Shown here one piece after another: positions 24,552-32,343 of a stretch of 43,982 bases of DNA. A program made the position numbers and the translations under genes. The DNA comes from Ruminiclostridium sp. (GTDB lineage Bacteria; Bacillota; Clostridia; Oscillospirales; Ruminococcaceae), in NCBI GenBank assembly GCA_017395555.1, contig JAFPUE010000012.1, positions 1-43,982 of the forward strand. Reading direction: 5' to 3'. Each line of letters opens with the position of its first letter. The stretch's first letter is position 1. Under the pieces are notes generated by a model. It was given only the letters and a program-made list of their open reading frames with translations. It was not told where the DNA came from and did no database searches.

Positions 24552-25844
24552 TTATTCAGCCTTTTCGGTGATCTCGGCATTTTCCTTGACGATGTTGAAT
24601 GCCTTCTCTACCTTAAGATCCATAGCAAGGCTCTCCGCAGAGATAAGCTGCTTAACCTTCTCGATATCCTGCTTATGCTCATCTGCGAGCTTCTGATAGT
24701 GGTTCTCAAGCTCCTCCTCGGGGATCTCGATATTTTCGAGCTCCGCGATCTTTTCAAGACCGAGTCTGAGTCTTACCTGTGTTGCAGCGGGCTCCTTGAA
24801 GGTTGCTCTGAACTTCTCCATTGTAAGTCCGGTGTACTTGAGGTAATCCTTGATCGTAACGCCGGCATATCTGTTTCTGTATTCCCACTCGCGGAGCATA
24901 TCGTTCACGCGGTTCTCTGTCATTGCCTCGGGGATCTCGCCCTCTACGAGCTCTGCGATCTTCTCGGAAACTGTGTTGTCGAACTCACCGTCACAGCGCT
25001 TGTCTGCACGCTCCTGCAGGTTCTTCTTGAGGTCTGCCTTGTACTCGTCGAGAGTATCGAACTCGCTTACGTCCTTCGCAAACTCGTCGTCGAGCTCTGC
25101 AAGTTCCTTGCCCTTGATCTCATGGATCTTGCACTTGAATACCGCAGCCTTGCCTGCAAGCTCCTCGGCGTTGTAGTCCTCGGGGAACGTTACATTCACA
25201 TCGAAGTCCTCGCCTATGCTGTGGCCTACTACCTGATCCTCGAAGCCGGGGATAAATCTGCCGCTTCCGAGCTCAAGACTGAACTTCTCCGCCTTGCCGC
25301 CCTCGAAGGTCTCGCCGTCAACGGAGCCTTCAAAGTCGAAGATAACGGTATCGGTAAGCTGTGCGGGTCTGTCCTCAACGTCGATTATTCTCGCGTTGTT
25401 GTTTCTGATGCGCTCAACTTCCTCGTTAACTTCCTCGTCGGTAACAGTCTTGACAGTTTTCTCTACCTTTAATCCCTTGTAGCCGGAAATCGTTACCTCG
25501 GGCTTTACGGTTACTGTAACTACGAATGTTACGCCGTTCTCACGGCTTACGTCGGTCACCTTTGTATCGGGGATATCAACGGCATCGAGCTTCTGATCTT
25601 CTATCGCGTCAGCAACTACCTTCTGGTAGATGGAGTTGATAGCTGTCTCATAGAAGAATGTCTCGCCGTACTTGGCTTCGATCATCTTTCTTGTAGCCTT
25701 GCCCTTTCTGAAACCGTCGATCTGGATATTCTTTCTTCTCTTGAGATAAGCGTCCTGAAGAGCCTTCTCGAAATCCTCGGCTCCTACCTTTACCTCAAGC
25801 TCGACTGTGTTTGTGCCTGTCTTGTTGTTTGAAATTACTTCCAT
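24552..25844 (-). CDS. tig: Trigger factor
   Basis: This 430-aa ribosome-bound chaperone has the N-terminal ribosome-docking domain (signature GFRKGKATRKMIEAKYG near residues 45-60), the FKBP-type prolyl isomerase domain (DTVIFDFEGSVDGETFEGG through GFEDQVVG, about 165-220), and the C-terminal substrate cradle. ACGGAGGTAAAACAAA precedes the ATG. A TATAAT at 25879-25884 could be its -10, but the matching -35 is poor, so the promoter is not called. The upstream metallophosphatase run has no terminator, so readthrough is possible. Confidence 0.97.
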   Translation of the reverse strand: MEVISNNKTGTNTVELEVKVGAEDFEKALQDAYLKRRKNIQIDGFRKGKATRKMIEAKYGETFFYETAINSIYQKVVADAIEDQKLDAVDIPDTKVTDVSRENGVTFVVTVTVKPEVTISGYKGLKVEKTVKTVTDEEVNEEVERIRNNNARIIDVEDRPAQLTDTVIFDFEGSVDGETFEGGKAEKFSLELGSGRFIPGFEDQVVGHSIGEDFDVNVTFPEDYNAEELAGKAAVFKCKIHEIKGKELAELDDEFAKDVSEFDTLDEYKADLKKNLQERADKRCDGEFDNTVSEKIAELVEGEIPEAMTENRVNDMLREWEYRNRYAGVTIKDYLKYTGLTMEKFRATFKEPAATQVRLRLGLEKIAELENIEIPEEELENHYQKLADEHKQDIEKVKQLISAESLAMDLKVEKAFNIVKENAEITEKAE

Positions 25845-25931
25845 TTTGTTTTACCTCCGTAAATTGCATACTGTCGAAATTATAATATATTCATAAATTT
25901 CAATAATTTCCGATTATTATACTGCCGAAAA

Positions 25932-26639
25932 TCAAGAAATGTCTGACGGGAATATCTGAACCGGCATGAACCCGAGATAGTCCGCGGAGATCATTTTATA
26001 CTCCGTACCCTCGTATTCGCCGATAAATGCCTTCGTGTGACCCGATCTTCCGTGTACATGACCGTAGTAACAGCGCTTTATGCCGTACTCACGTATCACG
26101 CGCAGGATACTTTCATTCTTTTCGCCGTTGTAGAGCGGCGGGTAGTGCATGAACGCGATCATCTCGCCGCCGAGCTTCCTTCCCGCGTCCGCCGACATCC
26201 GCAGCCGTCCCTCTTCTCTCGCGAGCACTTTTGCGTCGAACGGATCGGTGCCGTCGTTTATCCAGCCCCGTGAGCCTACCGCGCAGATGCCTTCGATAAG
26301 AAATGCGTTGTTGAACAGGATCTTTATCCTGTCGAAGCCCTTTTCTTCAAAGAACCTGCTCATCTTTCCGACTGTCGCCCACCAGTAGTCGTGGTTGCCT
26401 TTGAGAAGTATCTTGTTCCCGTGCAGCGTGTCATTGATGTACCGCAGATCCGCTTCGGTGTTCTCCAGCTTCATAGCCCACGAGATATCGCCCGGTATTA
26501 TCACCGTGTCCTCGTCCGAGACTACCCTGTTCCAGTTCTCCGTGAGACGTTCAACGTAGTTCTCCCAGCCCCTGAACACGTCCATAGGCTTGTCGGTGCC
26601 GAGAGACAGGTGAAGATCGCCTATCGCGAAAACGCTCAT
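25932..26639 (-). CDS. Calcineurin-like metallophosphoesterase
   Basis: This 235-aa phosphoesterase has all metal motifs in order: GDLHLS (residues 7-12), PGDISWAM, GNHDYWW, MHYPPLY and GHVHGR. It is expected to be a cytoplasmic two-metal enzyme; substrate unknown. The ATG at 26639 overlaps the thrC stop by 4 bp (ATGA), so the two are translationally coupled, although no functional link is evident. Confidence 0.93.
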   Translation of the reverse strand: MSVFAIGDLHLSLGTDKPMDVFRGWENYVERLTENWNRVVSDEDTVIIPGDISWAMKLENTEADLRYINDTLHGNKILLKGNHDYWWATVGKMSRFFEEKGFDRIKILFNNAFLIEGICAVGSRGWINDGTDPFDAKVLAREEGRLRMSADAGRKLGGEMIAFMHYPPLYNGEKNESILRVIREYGIKRCYYGHVHGRSGHTKAFIGEYEGTEYKMISADYLGFMPVQIFPSDIS

Positions 26640-28132
26640 CTGCTCTTCAGAAAGTCGAGCACTACCTTCGACATACCGCTCTTGTCAACCGAGCCGGTAA
26701 ATCTCACGGGCTTTGTCTTTGTAGCCGCGAGCGGAGCCGGCATTGTCGTTCCGGTGTGCTTTTCGAGCTTTTCGATTATCGTGAACTCGTCTGTTCCTGC
26801 GGTCTCGCCGCCCACTGCCTCATATACGGCTCTGCCGAACTTATACGGGTTGGCGGTGGATGCGATTATCGTCTTCGTCTCGTCGCCGGTAGCTGCCTTG
26901 TAGTCGCTGTAAACCTTGTAAGCAACGGCGGTGTGGGTATCCATAAGATACGAATACTCGTCGAATGCCTGCTTTATCGCGCCCTTTGTGGCTTCGTCGT
27001 CGCAGCAGCCCGCCCAGAACAGCTCGCTTATCTTCGCCTTTACATCGTCCGTGACCTCGTATTTTCCGTCCTTTGCGAGCTTACCGAACCACTCGGCTAT
27101 CTGCTTGTCGTTGTCGCCGGTGAGGTGGTAGAGCAGTCTTTCGAGGTTGCTCGAAATGAGTATATCCATAGACGGGGAGATCGTGGTGTAGAAGTGTCTG
27201 TTCCTGTCGTAAACGCCGGTGTTGATGAAATCGGTGAGCACGTTGTTCGCGTTTGACGCGCAGATCAGCTTGTTTACGGGGAGACCCATTTCCTTCGCGT
27301 AGTAAGCTGCGAGGATATTGCCGAAGTTGCCCGTGGGAACAACGATATTTACCTTCTCGCCGTATTCTATGTCGCCGCTCTGTACGAGTGAAGCGTAGGC
27401 AGAGATATAGTAAACGATCTGCGGGGAAAGTCTGCCCCAGTTGATCGAGTTTGCGCTGGAGAATGTGATACCGAGCTTATCGAGCTCCGCTTTGAGCGCC
27501 GCGTCGGTGAATATTGCCTTAACGCCGTTCTGGCAGTCATCGAAGTTGCCCTTTACCGCGCATACGTTGACATTCCCGCCCTCCTGCGTCGTCATCTGAC
27601 GCTTCTGCATATCGCTCACGCCGTCCTCGGGATAGAACACGGTTATCGACGTGCCGGGAACGTCCTTGAAGCCTTCAAGAGCCGCCTTTCCGGTATCACC
27701 GGAGGTTGCAACGAGTATGGCGATATCCTTGCCGTATATGACCTTCTTTGCCGAGCAGCTCAGCAGGTACGGAAGTATCTGGAGCGCCATATCCTTGAAC
27801 GCGCAGGTTGGACCGTGCCAGAGCTCAAGAATATATGTGCCGTTGTAAAGGTGAGAGATCTCGGAGATGCTCTCGCTGTCGAAATTCTTTGTGGAGTATG
27901 CGCCGTTTACGCAGTACTTTATCTCATCGTCCGTAAAGTCCGTGAGGTAACGGCGGAATATCTCATACGCCCTCTCGGGGTACGACTTGTCGCAGAGCGC
28001 CATTATATCGTCCTTTGTGAGCTGCGGTATGCTCTCCGGAACGAACAGTCCTCCCTCTTCGGAAAGACCCTGCGCGATCGCTTTAGCGCTCGTTACGCTT
28101 ATCTTGTTGTCTCTTGTGCTTTTATAGTTCAT
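26636..28132 (-). CDS. thrC: Threonine synthase
   Basis: This 498-aa pyridoxal-phosphate enzyme turns O-phosphohomoserine into threonine. The cofactor lysine is in CAFKDMALQ near residue 111, preceded by LWHGPT. Other stretches are TSGDTGKAALEGF and NSINWGRLSPQIVYY. Its length fits the long class of the family. The ATG at 28132 is preceded by AAGGAGACTGTCATT; upstream in-frame codons are outside the conserved protein. It lies between yraN and the metallophosphatase gene. Confidence 0.95.
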   Translation of the reverse strand: MNYKSTRDNKISVTSAKAIAQGLSEEGGLFVPESIPQLTKDDIMALCDKSYPERAYEIFRRYLTDFTDDEIKYCVNGAYSTKNFDSESISEISHLYNGTYILELWHGPTCAFKDMALQILPYLLSCSAKKVIYGKDIAILVATSGDTGKAALEGFKDVPGTSITVFYPEDGVSDMQKRQMTTQEGGNVNVCAVKGNFDDCQNGVKAIFTDAALKAELDKLGITFSSANSINWGRLSPQIVYYISAYASLVQSGDIEYGEKVNIVVPTGNFGNILAAYYAKEMGLPVNKLICASNANNVLTDFINTGVYDRNRHFYTTISPSMDILISSNLERLLYHLTGDNDKQIAEWFGKLAKDGKYEVTDDVKAKISELFWAGCCDDEATKGAIKQAFDEYSYLMDTHTAVAYKVYSDYKAATGDETKTIIASTANPYKFGRAVYEAVGGETAGTDEFTIIEKLEKHTGTTMPAPLAATKTKPVRFTGSVDKSGMSKVVLDFLKSR

Positions 28133-28172
28133 AATGACAGTCTCCTTGCCAACCTTGTTTATGTTATCTGCG

Positions 28173-28553
28173 TTAAACCGAAAACGCGTCGAACGCGTCC
28201 TCATAGTATTTCATATCCAGAACGCGGGGTATCTCCTCGGTAGTGACCGTTACCTCCGCGACATCAAAACGTATCTGTACATCTCCGGGCTGCGTTTTCT
28301 CGATATAACGCTGTGCCGCCCGTATCAAGGCACCGCGCTTTGCGCTGTCCACGGCGTTCATACCTTCGTCAAGGCTGCCGAATTTCCGGGTCTTGACCTC
28401 TGCAAACGCGAGGATCCCGTTTTTCACGGCGACAATGTCTATCTCGCCGCCCCGGATACGGTAATTCCTTGCTTCAATGCGCCAGCCGCGCTTTTCGAGA
28501 TACGCACAGACGTACTCCTCGCCGGCTTTTCCGCGCTCGCTCCTTACGCTCAT
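28173..28553 (-). CDS. YraN/UPF0102-family endonuclease-like protein
   Basis: This is a 126-aa UPF0102 protein with the restriction-endonuclease-like core: GEEYVCAYLEKRGWRIEARNYR, GEIDIVAVKNGILAFAEVKTRK (the D...EVK catalytic-type motif). The function is not established. The ATG overlaps the rnhB stop by 4 bp, and rbgA-rnhB-yraN is a common order in Firmicutes. Confidence 0.94.
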   Translation of the reverse strand: MSVRSERGKAGEEYVCAYLEKRGWRIEARNYRIRGGEIDIVAVKNGILAFAEVKTRKFGSLDEGMNAVDSAKRGALIRAAQRYIEKTQPGDVQIRFDVAEVTVTTEEIPRVLDMKYYEDAFDAFSV

Positions 28554-29179
28554 ATCTTATGCTTTTTGAAGAAGCTCTTGCGGTGCTCCGGACACAGCCC
28601 GTACTTTGCAACCATTTCATAGTGCAGCTTCGTGCCGTAGCCCTTGTGCTTTGCGAAAAGGTACTCGGGGTATCTCTCGTCAAGCTCCTTCATATAACGG
28701 TCACGCGCGACTTTCGCGAGTATCGACGCTGCCGCTATGCTTGCGGATAAGCTGTCGCCCTTTACGACGGTCTTTACCGGTATCCCGAGCGCGGGAGCCT
28801 TGTTGCCGTCCACTAGTGCGAGCGCAGGCTTAACGGAAAGCCCGTCGAATGCCCGCTTCATCGCAAGCATCGCCGCGTTCAGTATATTTATCTCATCTAT
28901 CTCGGCTGCCGAAGCGGTAGCTATGCAGTACGCCTCCGCCTTCGAGATTATCTCGCCGAACAGCGCCTCGCGCTTCTTTTCCGAGAGCTTCTTGCTGTCG
29001 TCGAGCCCTTCAATGATAACGCCCTCCGGCAATACTACCGCCGCCGCGTAAACATCGCCCGCCAACGGACCGCGTCCGGCTTCGTCTATTCCGCATATTA
29101 TCCCGGCCGCCGCACGCTCCGCGCTGTCAAACGCGAACCGCTCACGAAGCAGCAGGTCTTTCGAGTGTGATACGTCCAA
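28550..29179 (-). CDS. rnhB: Ribonuclease HII
   Basis: This 209-aa RNase HII removes RNA from RNA-DNA hybrids and single ribonucleotides in DNA. The active-site motif GIDEAGRGPLAGDV holds the first Asp and Glu; later acidic residues are in DSKKLSEKKRE and VDGNK. GYGTKLHYEMVAKYG is a typical C-terminal stretch. The start is a TTG at 29179 with AGGAGCGG ahead, overlapping rbgA by 38 bp. Confidence 0.95.
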   Translation of the reverse strand: MDVSHSKDLLLRERFAFDSAERAAAGIICGIDEAGRGPLAGDVYAAAVVLPEGVIIEGLDDSKKLSEKKREALFGEIISKAEAYCIATASAAEIDEINILNAAMLAMKRAFDGLSVKPALALVDGNKAPALGIPVKTVVKGDSLSASIAAASILAKVARDRYMKELDERYPEYLFAKHKGYGTKLHYEMVAKYGLCPEHRKSFFKKHKI

Positions 29180-29996
29180 TTTTACCGCTCCTGTATTCGT
29201 CGAGCAATGCCGCTGCGGCTCGCTCCGTATCGGGAACTCCGCCGGACAGCATCATACCGCGCTTTTTCGCGATGAGCTCCGTTATATTGCCGTCGAGCGT
29301 ATCGAGCTTATAGCGCTCTTTCAGCCGCTCGGGATAGTTCTCCGCGAGGTATTTTCCCAGCTCGGCAGCAAGCTCCTCCGTATCCGTCACGCCGTCCTTG
29401 ATAGCGCCGGTGAACGCGAGCTTTAAAGCCGCCTGCTTGTCGTCGAACTTCGGCCAGAGTATTCCCGGCATATCAAGCAGCTCGACTTCCTTATCTATGG
29501 TCACCCACTGCTTTCCGCGGGTAACTCCCGGTCTGTCCTCTACCTTCGTTTTGCGCGAGCCTGCCATTCTGTTGATGAATGACGATTTGCCGACATTCGG
29601 TATGCCCACTACCATTACACGCAGAGCCTTTCCGATAACGCCCTTCGCGCGTCTGCGTTCGAGCAGCTCCGAAAGCTCGTCTTTGAGCACGGGCAGAAAG
29701 CGGTTGATCCCCTTTCCGCTGCGGCAGTCGCACACTATCGTGCGTATGCCGCTGTCCCCGTAGTATCTCCGCCATTCGTCGGTCAGCTTCTCGTCGGCGC
29801 AGTCGCACTTATTGAGCAGTATTATCCGCGGCTTATCCGAGACTATCTCGTTGATCATCGGGTTTCTGCTCGATTCGGGTATTCTGCTGTCAACGACCTC
29901 CGCGACCGCATCTACCAGCTTCAGATCCGCTTCTATCATTCTGCGGGTCTTGGTCATGTGGCCGGGAAACCATTGGATATCGCCTTCGTATGCCAT
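29142..29996 (-). CDS. rbgA: Ribosome biogenesis GTPase RbgA (YlqF)
   Basis: This 284-aa circularly permuted GTPase assembles the 50S subunit. GTPase motifs appear in order G4 (LLNKCD), G5 (CDCRSGKG), G1 (VGIPNVGKSSFINR) and G3 (DMPGILW), as expected for the permuted family. The N-terminus IQWFPGHMTKTRRMI is a family hallmark. The C-terminal helical domain contains the family's usual ATxRGMML-like segment as IAKKRGMMLSGGVPD. It lies between lepB and rnhB. Confidence 0.95.
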   Translation of the reverse strand: MAYEGDIQWFPGHMTKTRRMIEADLKLVDAVAEVVDSRIPESSRNPMINEIVSDKPRIILLNKCDCADEKLTDEWRRYYGDSGIRTIVCDCRSGKGINRFLPVLKDELSELLERRRAKGVIGKALRVMVVGIPNVGKSSFINRMAGSRKTKVEDRPGVTRGKQWVTIDKEVELLDMPGILWPKFDDKQAALKLAFTGAIKDGVTDTEELAAELGKYLAENYPERLKERYKLDTLDGNITELIAKKRGMMLSGGVPDTERAAAALLDEYRSGKIGRITLERPAAS

Positions 29997-30020
29997 ATTT
30001 ATCTTCCTGTCGGTATATCG

Positions 30021-30668
30021 TCAGTACAGCCCGCCGATCTTGTCGAACGGGAACAGGCGGAACAATGCCTTTCCGACTATCTTGCGCATATCGACATCAC
30101 CTACCATGCGGCTTCTGCTGTCGGTGGAGCCGTTCCTGTTGTCGCCCATTACAAAGATCTTGCCTTCCGGGACGTTGAACTCATCGCCGCGTCCCTCACT
30201 GAGATTCGTATAGCTGTTGAGCATATGCCCGTCCTCATACAGCACCCCGTCATTCACTTGCAGCTGCAGCAGCTCGCCGTTACGGTAAACATAGCCGTTT
30301 GCGAAATCAAATCTGATATTGTCGCCCGGCAGACCTATAACGCGCTTGACTATCGCCTTTCCGTAACCGTCTTCATCGTTGGGGATATCGTCCGCCCAAA
30401 CAACGACTATATCGTTATACGTCGGCTGATAGAGGAAGTCGGTCACCAGAAGCATCTGCTTGTCTTCAAGCGTCGGCAGCATGGACTCGCCGTCCACGGT
30501 TGACGTTCTGATGAAGAAGGTGAACAGGATTATTATAATAAGGAATGAACCTATGAGCGTATCGATCCAGCTGTAAATATCAGCCGCTACCCCGTAGGGC
30601 TTTACGGCAGCTATCTCACCGGCTTCGAGCTCATCCTCGTCTGTAAATTCAATTTTATTTTCTTCCAT
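30021..30668 (-). CDS. lepB: Signal peptidase I
   Basis: This 215-aa type I signal peptidase has one membrane segment (about residues 34-55). The catalytic Ser is in DGESMLPTL and the catalytic Lys in GKAIVKRVIGLPGD; GDNRNGSTDSR is the third box. It releases secreted proteins at the membrane's outer face. The ATG at 30668 has AAGGA 11 bases ahead. An upstream in-frame start adds a non-conserved segment. A 12-bp hairpin lies between rplS and this gene. Confidence 0.95.
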   Translation of the reverse strand: MEENKIEFTDEDELEAGEIAAVKPYGVAADIYSWIDTLIGSFLIIIILFTFFIRTSTVDGESMLPTLEDKQMLLVTDFLYQPTYNDIVVVWADDIPNDEDGYGKAIVKRVIGLPGDNIRFDFANGYVYRNGELLQLQVNDGVLYEDGHMLNSYTNLSEGRGDEFNVPEGKIFVMGDNRNGSTDSRSRMVGDVDMRKIVGKALFRLFPFDKIGGLY

Positions 30669-30701
30669 AAGGCTTTTTTCCTTCAAAAAACAGCGAATCA
30701 A

Positions 30702-30730
30702 GGCAATAACGGGGATTGCCCGCTATTACC
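30702..30730 (-). other. 12-bp hairpin between rplS and lepB
   Basis: As RNA the minus strand folds GGUAAUAGCGGG / CCCGUUAUUGCC with a five-base loop and two G-U pairs. A T6 run follows only after about 10 bases, so termination would be weak. It could be an attenuator or a processing/stability site separating abundant rplS mRNA from the rest of the operon. Confidence 0.5.
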
Positions 30731-30759
30731 CTTTCTCGTCTGCTCCCGCAAAGGTACGA

Positions 30760-31101
30760 TCAATACTTTGCCTTTACCTTTGCTGCCTTACCAACTCTGT
30801 CTCTCAGGTAGTAAAGCTTTGCTCTGCGGACAACACCGGTTCTTACGACTTCGATCTTGTCAACGGACGGGGAATGAACGGGGAATACCCTTTCAATACC
30901 GCAGCCGTGCGCAACACGTCTTACCGTAAATGTCTCGTTGATACCGCCGTGCTTCTTGGCGATAACGGTACCCTCGAAGATCTGGATACGGGACTTGTCG
31001 CCCTCCGAGATCCTTACGTGTACCTTTACGGTATCACCGATGCCGAAAGCGGGGATCTCCTGCTTCATGCTGTCCTGTGCGATTGTTTTCAGTGCATCCA
31101 T
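30760..31101 (-). CDS. rplS: Large-subunit ribosomal protein L19
   Basis: This 113-aa protein is L19 (bL19), which lies at the 30S-50S interface. The stretches [54 protein letters not shown] and [20 protein letters not shown] are diagnostic. CAGGAGGAAAATT precedes the ATG. It begins an operon behind the 31279-31307 promoter and a structured leader of about 170 nt. Confidence 0.98.
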   Translation of the reverse strand: MDALKTIAQDSMKQEIPAFGIGDTVKVHVRISEGDKSRIQIFEGTVIAKKHGGINETFTVRRVAHGCGIERVFPVHSPSVDKIEVVRTGVVRRAKLYYLRDRVGKAAKVKAKY

Positions 31102-31272
31102 AATTTTCCTCCTGATGCCGGCATTCGTGCGTCTAAATAATAAGTGCGGACTTCAGCGTCCCGCGCACCGGACTGCTCTTTAGCTGTCCCGACGCAGAGG
31201 AATACCCGTTTCAATGTCGGCAATTGCCGTGCATTGATCCTCGCGGACAAAAATATCCGCGGTTACAAATGC
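31102..31272 (-). promoter_or_regulatory. Structured rplS leader
   Basis: The region from the predicted start site to rplS holds a hairpin CGCGGA/TCCGCG (about 31238-31259), palindromes GCAATTGC (about 31220) and ATGCCGGCAT (about 31114-31123), and a GC-rich middle. L19 leader RNAs are known in other Firmicutes and allow feedback on ribosomal protein level. Whether this one belongs to that family cannot be told by eye. Confidence 0.4.
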
Positions 31273-31278
31273 TTTTAT

Positions 31279-31307
31279 ATTATAGCACTTTTTACCGCGG
31301 ATTGCAA
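31279..31307 (-). promoter_or_regulatory. Sigma-A-type promoter for rplS operon
   Basis: On the minus strand TTGCAA (31302-31307), 17-bp spacer, TATAAT (31279-31284). The -35 lies in a small inverted repeat ATTGCAA/TTGCAAT just past the DUF2344 gene. The start site would be near 31272. Confidence 0.82.
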
Positions 31308-31332
31308 GAGTTTTTTGCAATTTTCACAAAAA

Positions 31333-31971
31333 TTATCTGAAAATTTCTCCATCGGCACATTTCACAGCCGTTCTTGTGACGTGCAGAGAGTATATTTCCG
31401 TTCCCGATATCTTCTCGAACGCGTCGAAAAGCAGCCCGGCGTTGATATTGAGCTGGGTTCCGGACGGGAGCGTGAAGCGCATATACCCGGGACGGCGTTC
31501 AAGCACTGTAAGGTGCTGCTTTAGATCAAGCTCCGCTATGCCGCGCTTGGTCTTTTTCTCGGCGGGGATATGCTCCGCGGCAAGAAACGCGTCGAACGCC
31601 GCGTCGTCGCACTCGAAATCCGCCTCGTACTCCGACAGTGCTATCTCCGTCGGCTTTCTGACCGGCTCCGCAACATCCGTCACGCGAATATCACGCGGCA
31701 GAGCGTCGTTGAACCGCTTTATCAGCTCTTCCGTGCCTATTTCCTCGGTGAGCCTCGTATCCATGCTCTCGCACACTCCCGCAGTTCCGAGCGCAAGCGG
31801 CAGCGCGAATGTCAGGTACAGGTGCGGGTTGAAGCCCTCAGTCTCCCATATCGGCAGCTTTGCGCGCTTTATCGAACGCTGAAACAGCCGGTAAAGGTCA
31901 AGGTGCGAAATGTATATCGCTCTGCCTGTCTTGCTGAAAAAAACTCTTATATTCTTAACGTTATTGTCCAT
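31333..31971 (-). CDS. DUF2344 (radical-SAM-linked) protein
   Basis: This 212-aa protein matches the DUF2344 family (TIGR03936), whose members are fused to or encoded beside TIGR03960 radical-SAM proteins. The signature is IRVFFSKTGRAIYISHLDLYRLFQRSIKRAKLP, then GFNPHLYLTFALPLALGT. The function is unknown; the link suggests a shared rRNA/tRNA or cofactor reaction. It overlaps the preceding small membrane gene by 11 bp. The radical-SAM partner is two genes upstream. Confidence 0.9.
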   Translation of the reverse strand: MDNNVKNIRVFFSKTGRAIYISHLDLYRLFQRSIKRAKLPIWETEGFNPHLYLTFALPLALGTAGVCESMDTRLTEEIGTEELIKRFNDALPRDIRVTDVAEPVRKPTEIALSEYEADFECDDAAFDAFLAAEHIPAEKKTKRGIAELDLKQHLTVLERRPGYMRFTLPSGTQLNINAGLLFDAFEKISGTEIYSLHVTRTAVKCADGEIFR

Positions 31972-32314
31972 TATCGTCCGTTTCTTCCTTGTCTTTGTGT
32001 TTTTCTTCTTCCGGAGCTTTTCCGAAAGCGCCCTTTGCTATCGAATAAATGAGCACTCCTATACACGGGTCGGTCACGCCTATCAGAGCGAGCCACTTCC
32101 ACGGCGCGGGAATGAACAATAAGAACGCAAGCGCTATCAGAAGCCCGCCGAGCGGCGGCACCATAGATGACCATTTATTTTTGGGGTTCAGATTATTGAA
32201 AAAGATCGCCCAGTTCATAATATAGAAGAACCCGCCTATCCCGCCGATAAAGAGTGCCGCTGCGTAAGCGCCGCCCTCGGGCGTCTCGGTGAGCCAATAC
32301 AAAAAATCTGTCAT
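31961..32314 (-). CDS. Small membrane protein, 117 aa
   Basis: The family is not recognised. Three hydrophobic segments are visible (about residues 17-38, 53-70 and 74-94), and the C-terminus is a charged Lys/Glu tail (EEEKHKDKEETDDNGQ). It separates the TIGR03960-like and DUF2344 genes, which are usually adjacent, and overlaps the latter by 11 bp. No enzymatic motif is seen. The spacing to its neighbours supports a real gene. Confidence 0.7.
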   Translation of the reverse strand: MTDFLYWLTETPEGGAYAAALFIGGIGGFFYIMNWAIFFNNLNPKNKWSSMVPPLGGLLIALAFLLFIPAPWKWLALIGVTDPCIGVLIYSIAKGAFGKAPEEEKHKDKEETDDNGQ

Positions 32315-32319
32315 TTCAC

Positions 32320-32343
32320 CACACCAATACTATTCACTATTCA
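32320..32343. repeat. ACACCAATACTATTCACTATTCACTG repeat fragment
   Basis: A short copy of the ACTATTCACTATTCATTA family sits between the radical-SAM gene and the small membrane gene. The hairpin half is missing. Confidence 0.5.

Noticed and set aside
25876..25906. A full promoter for tig
   Set aside because: A TATAAT is present at 25879-25884, but no acceptable -35 lies 16-18 bp upstream.
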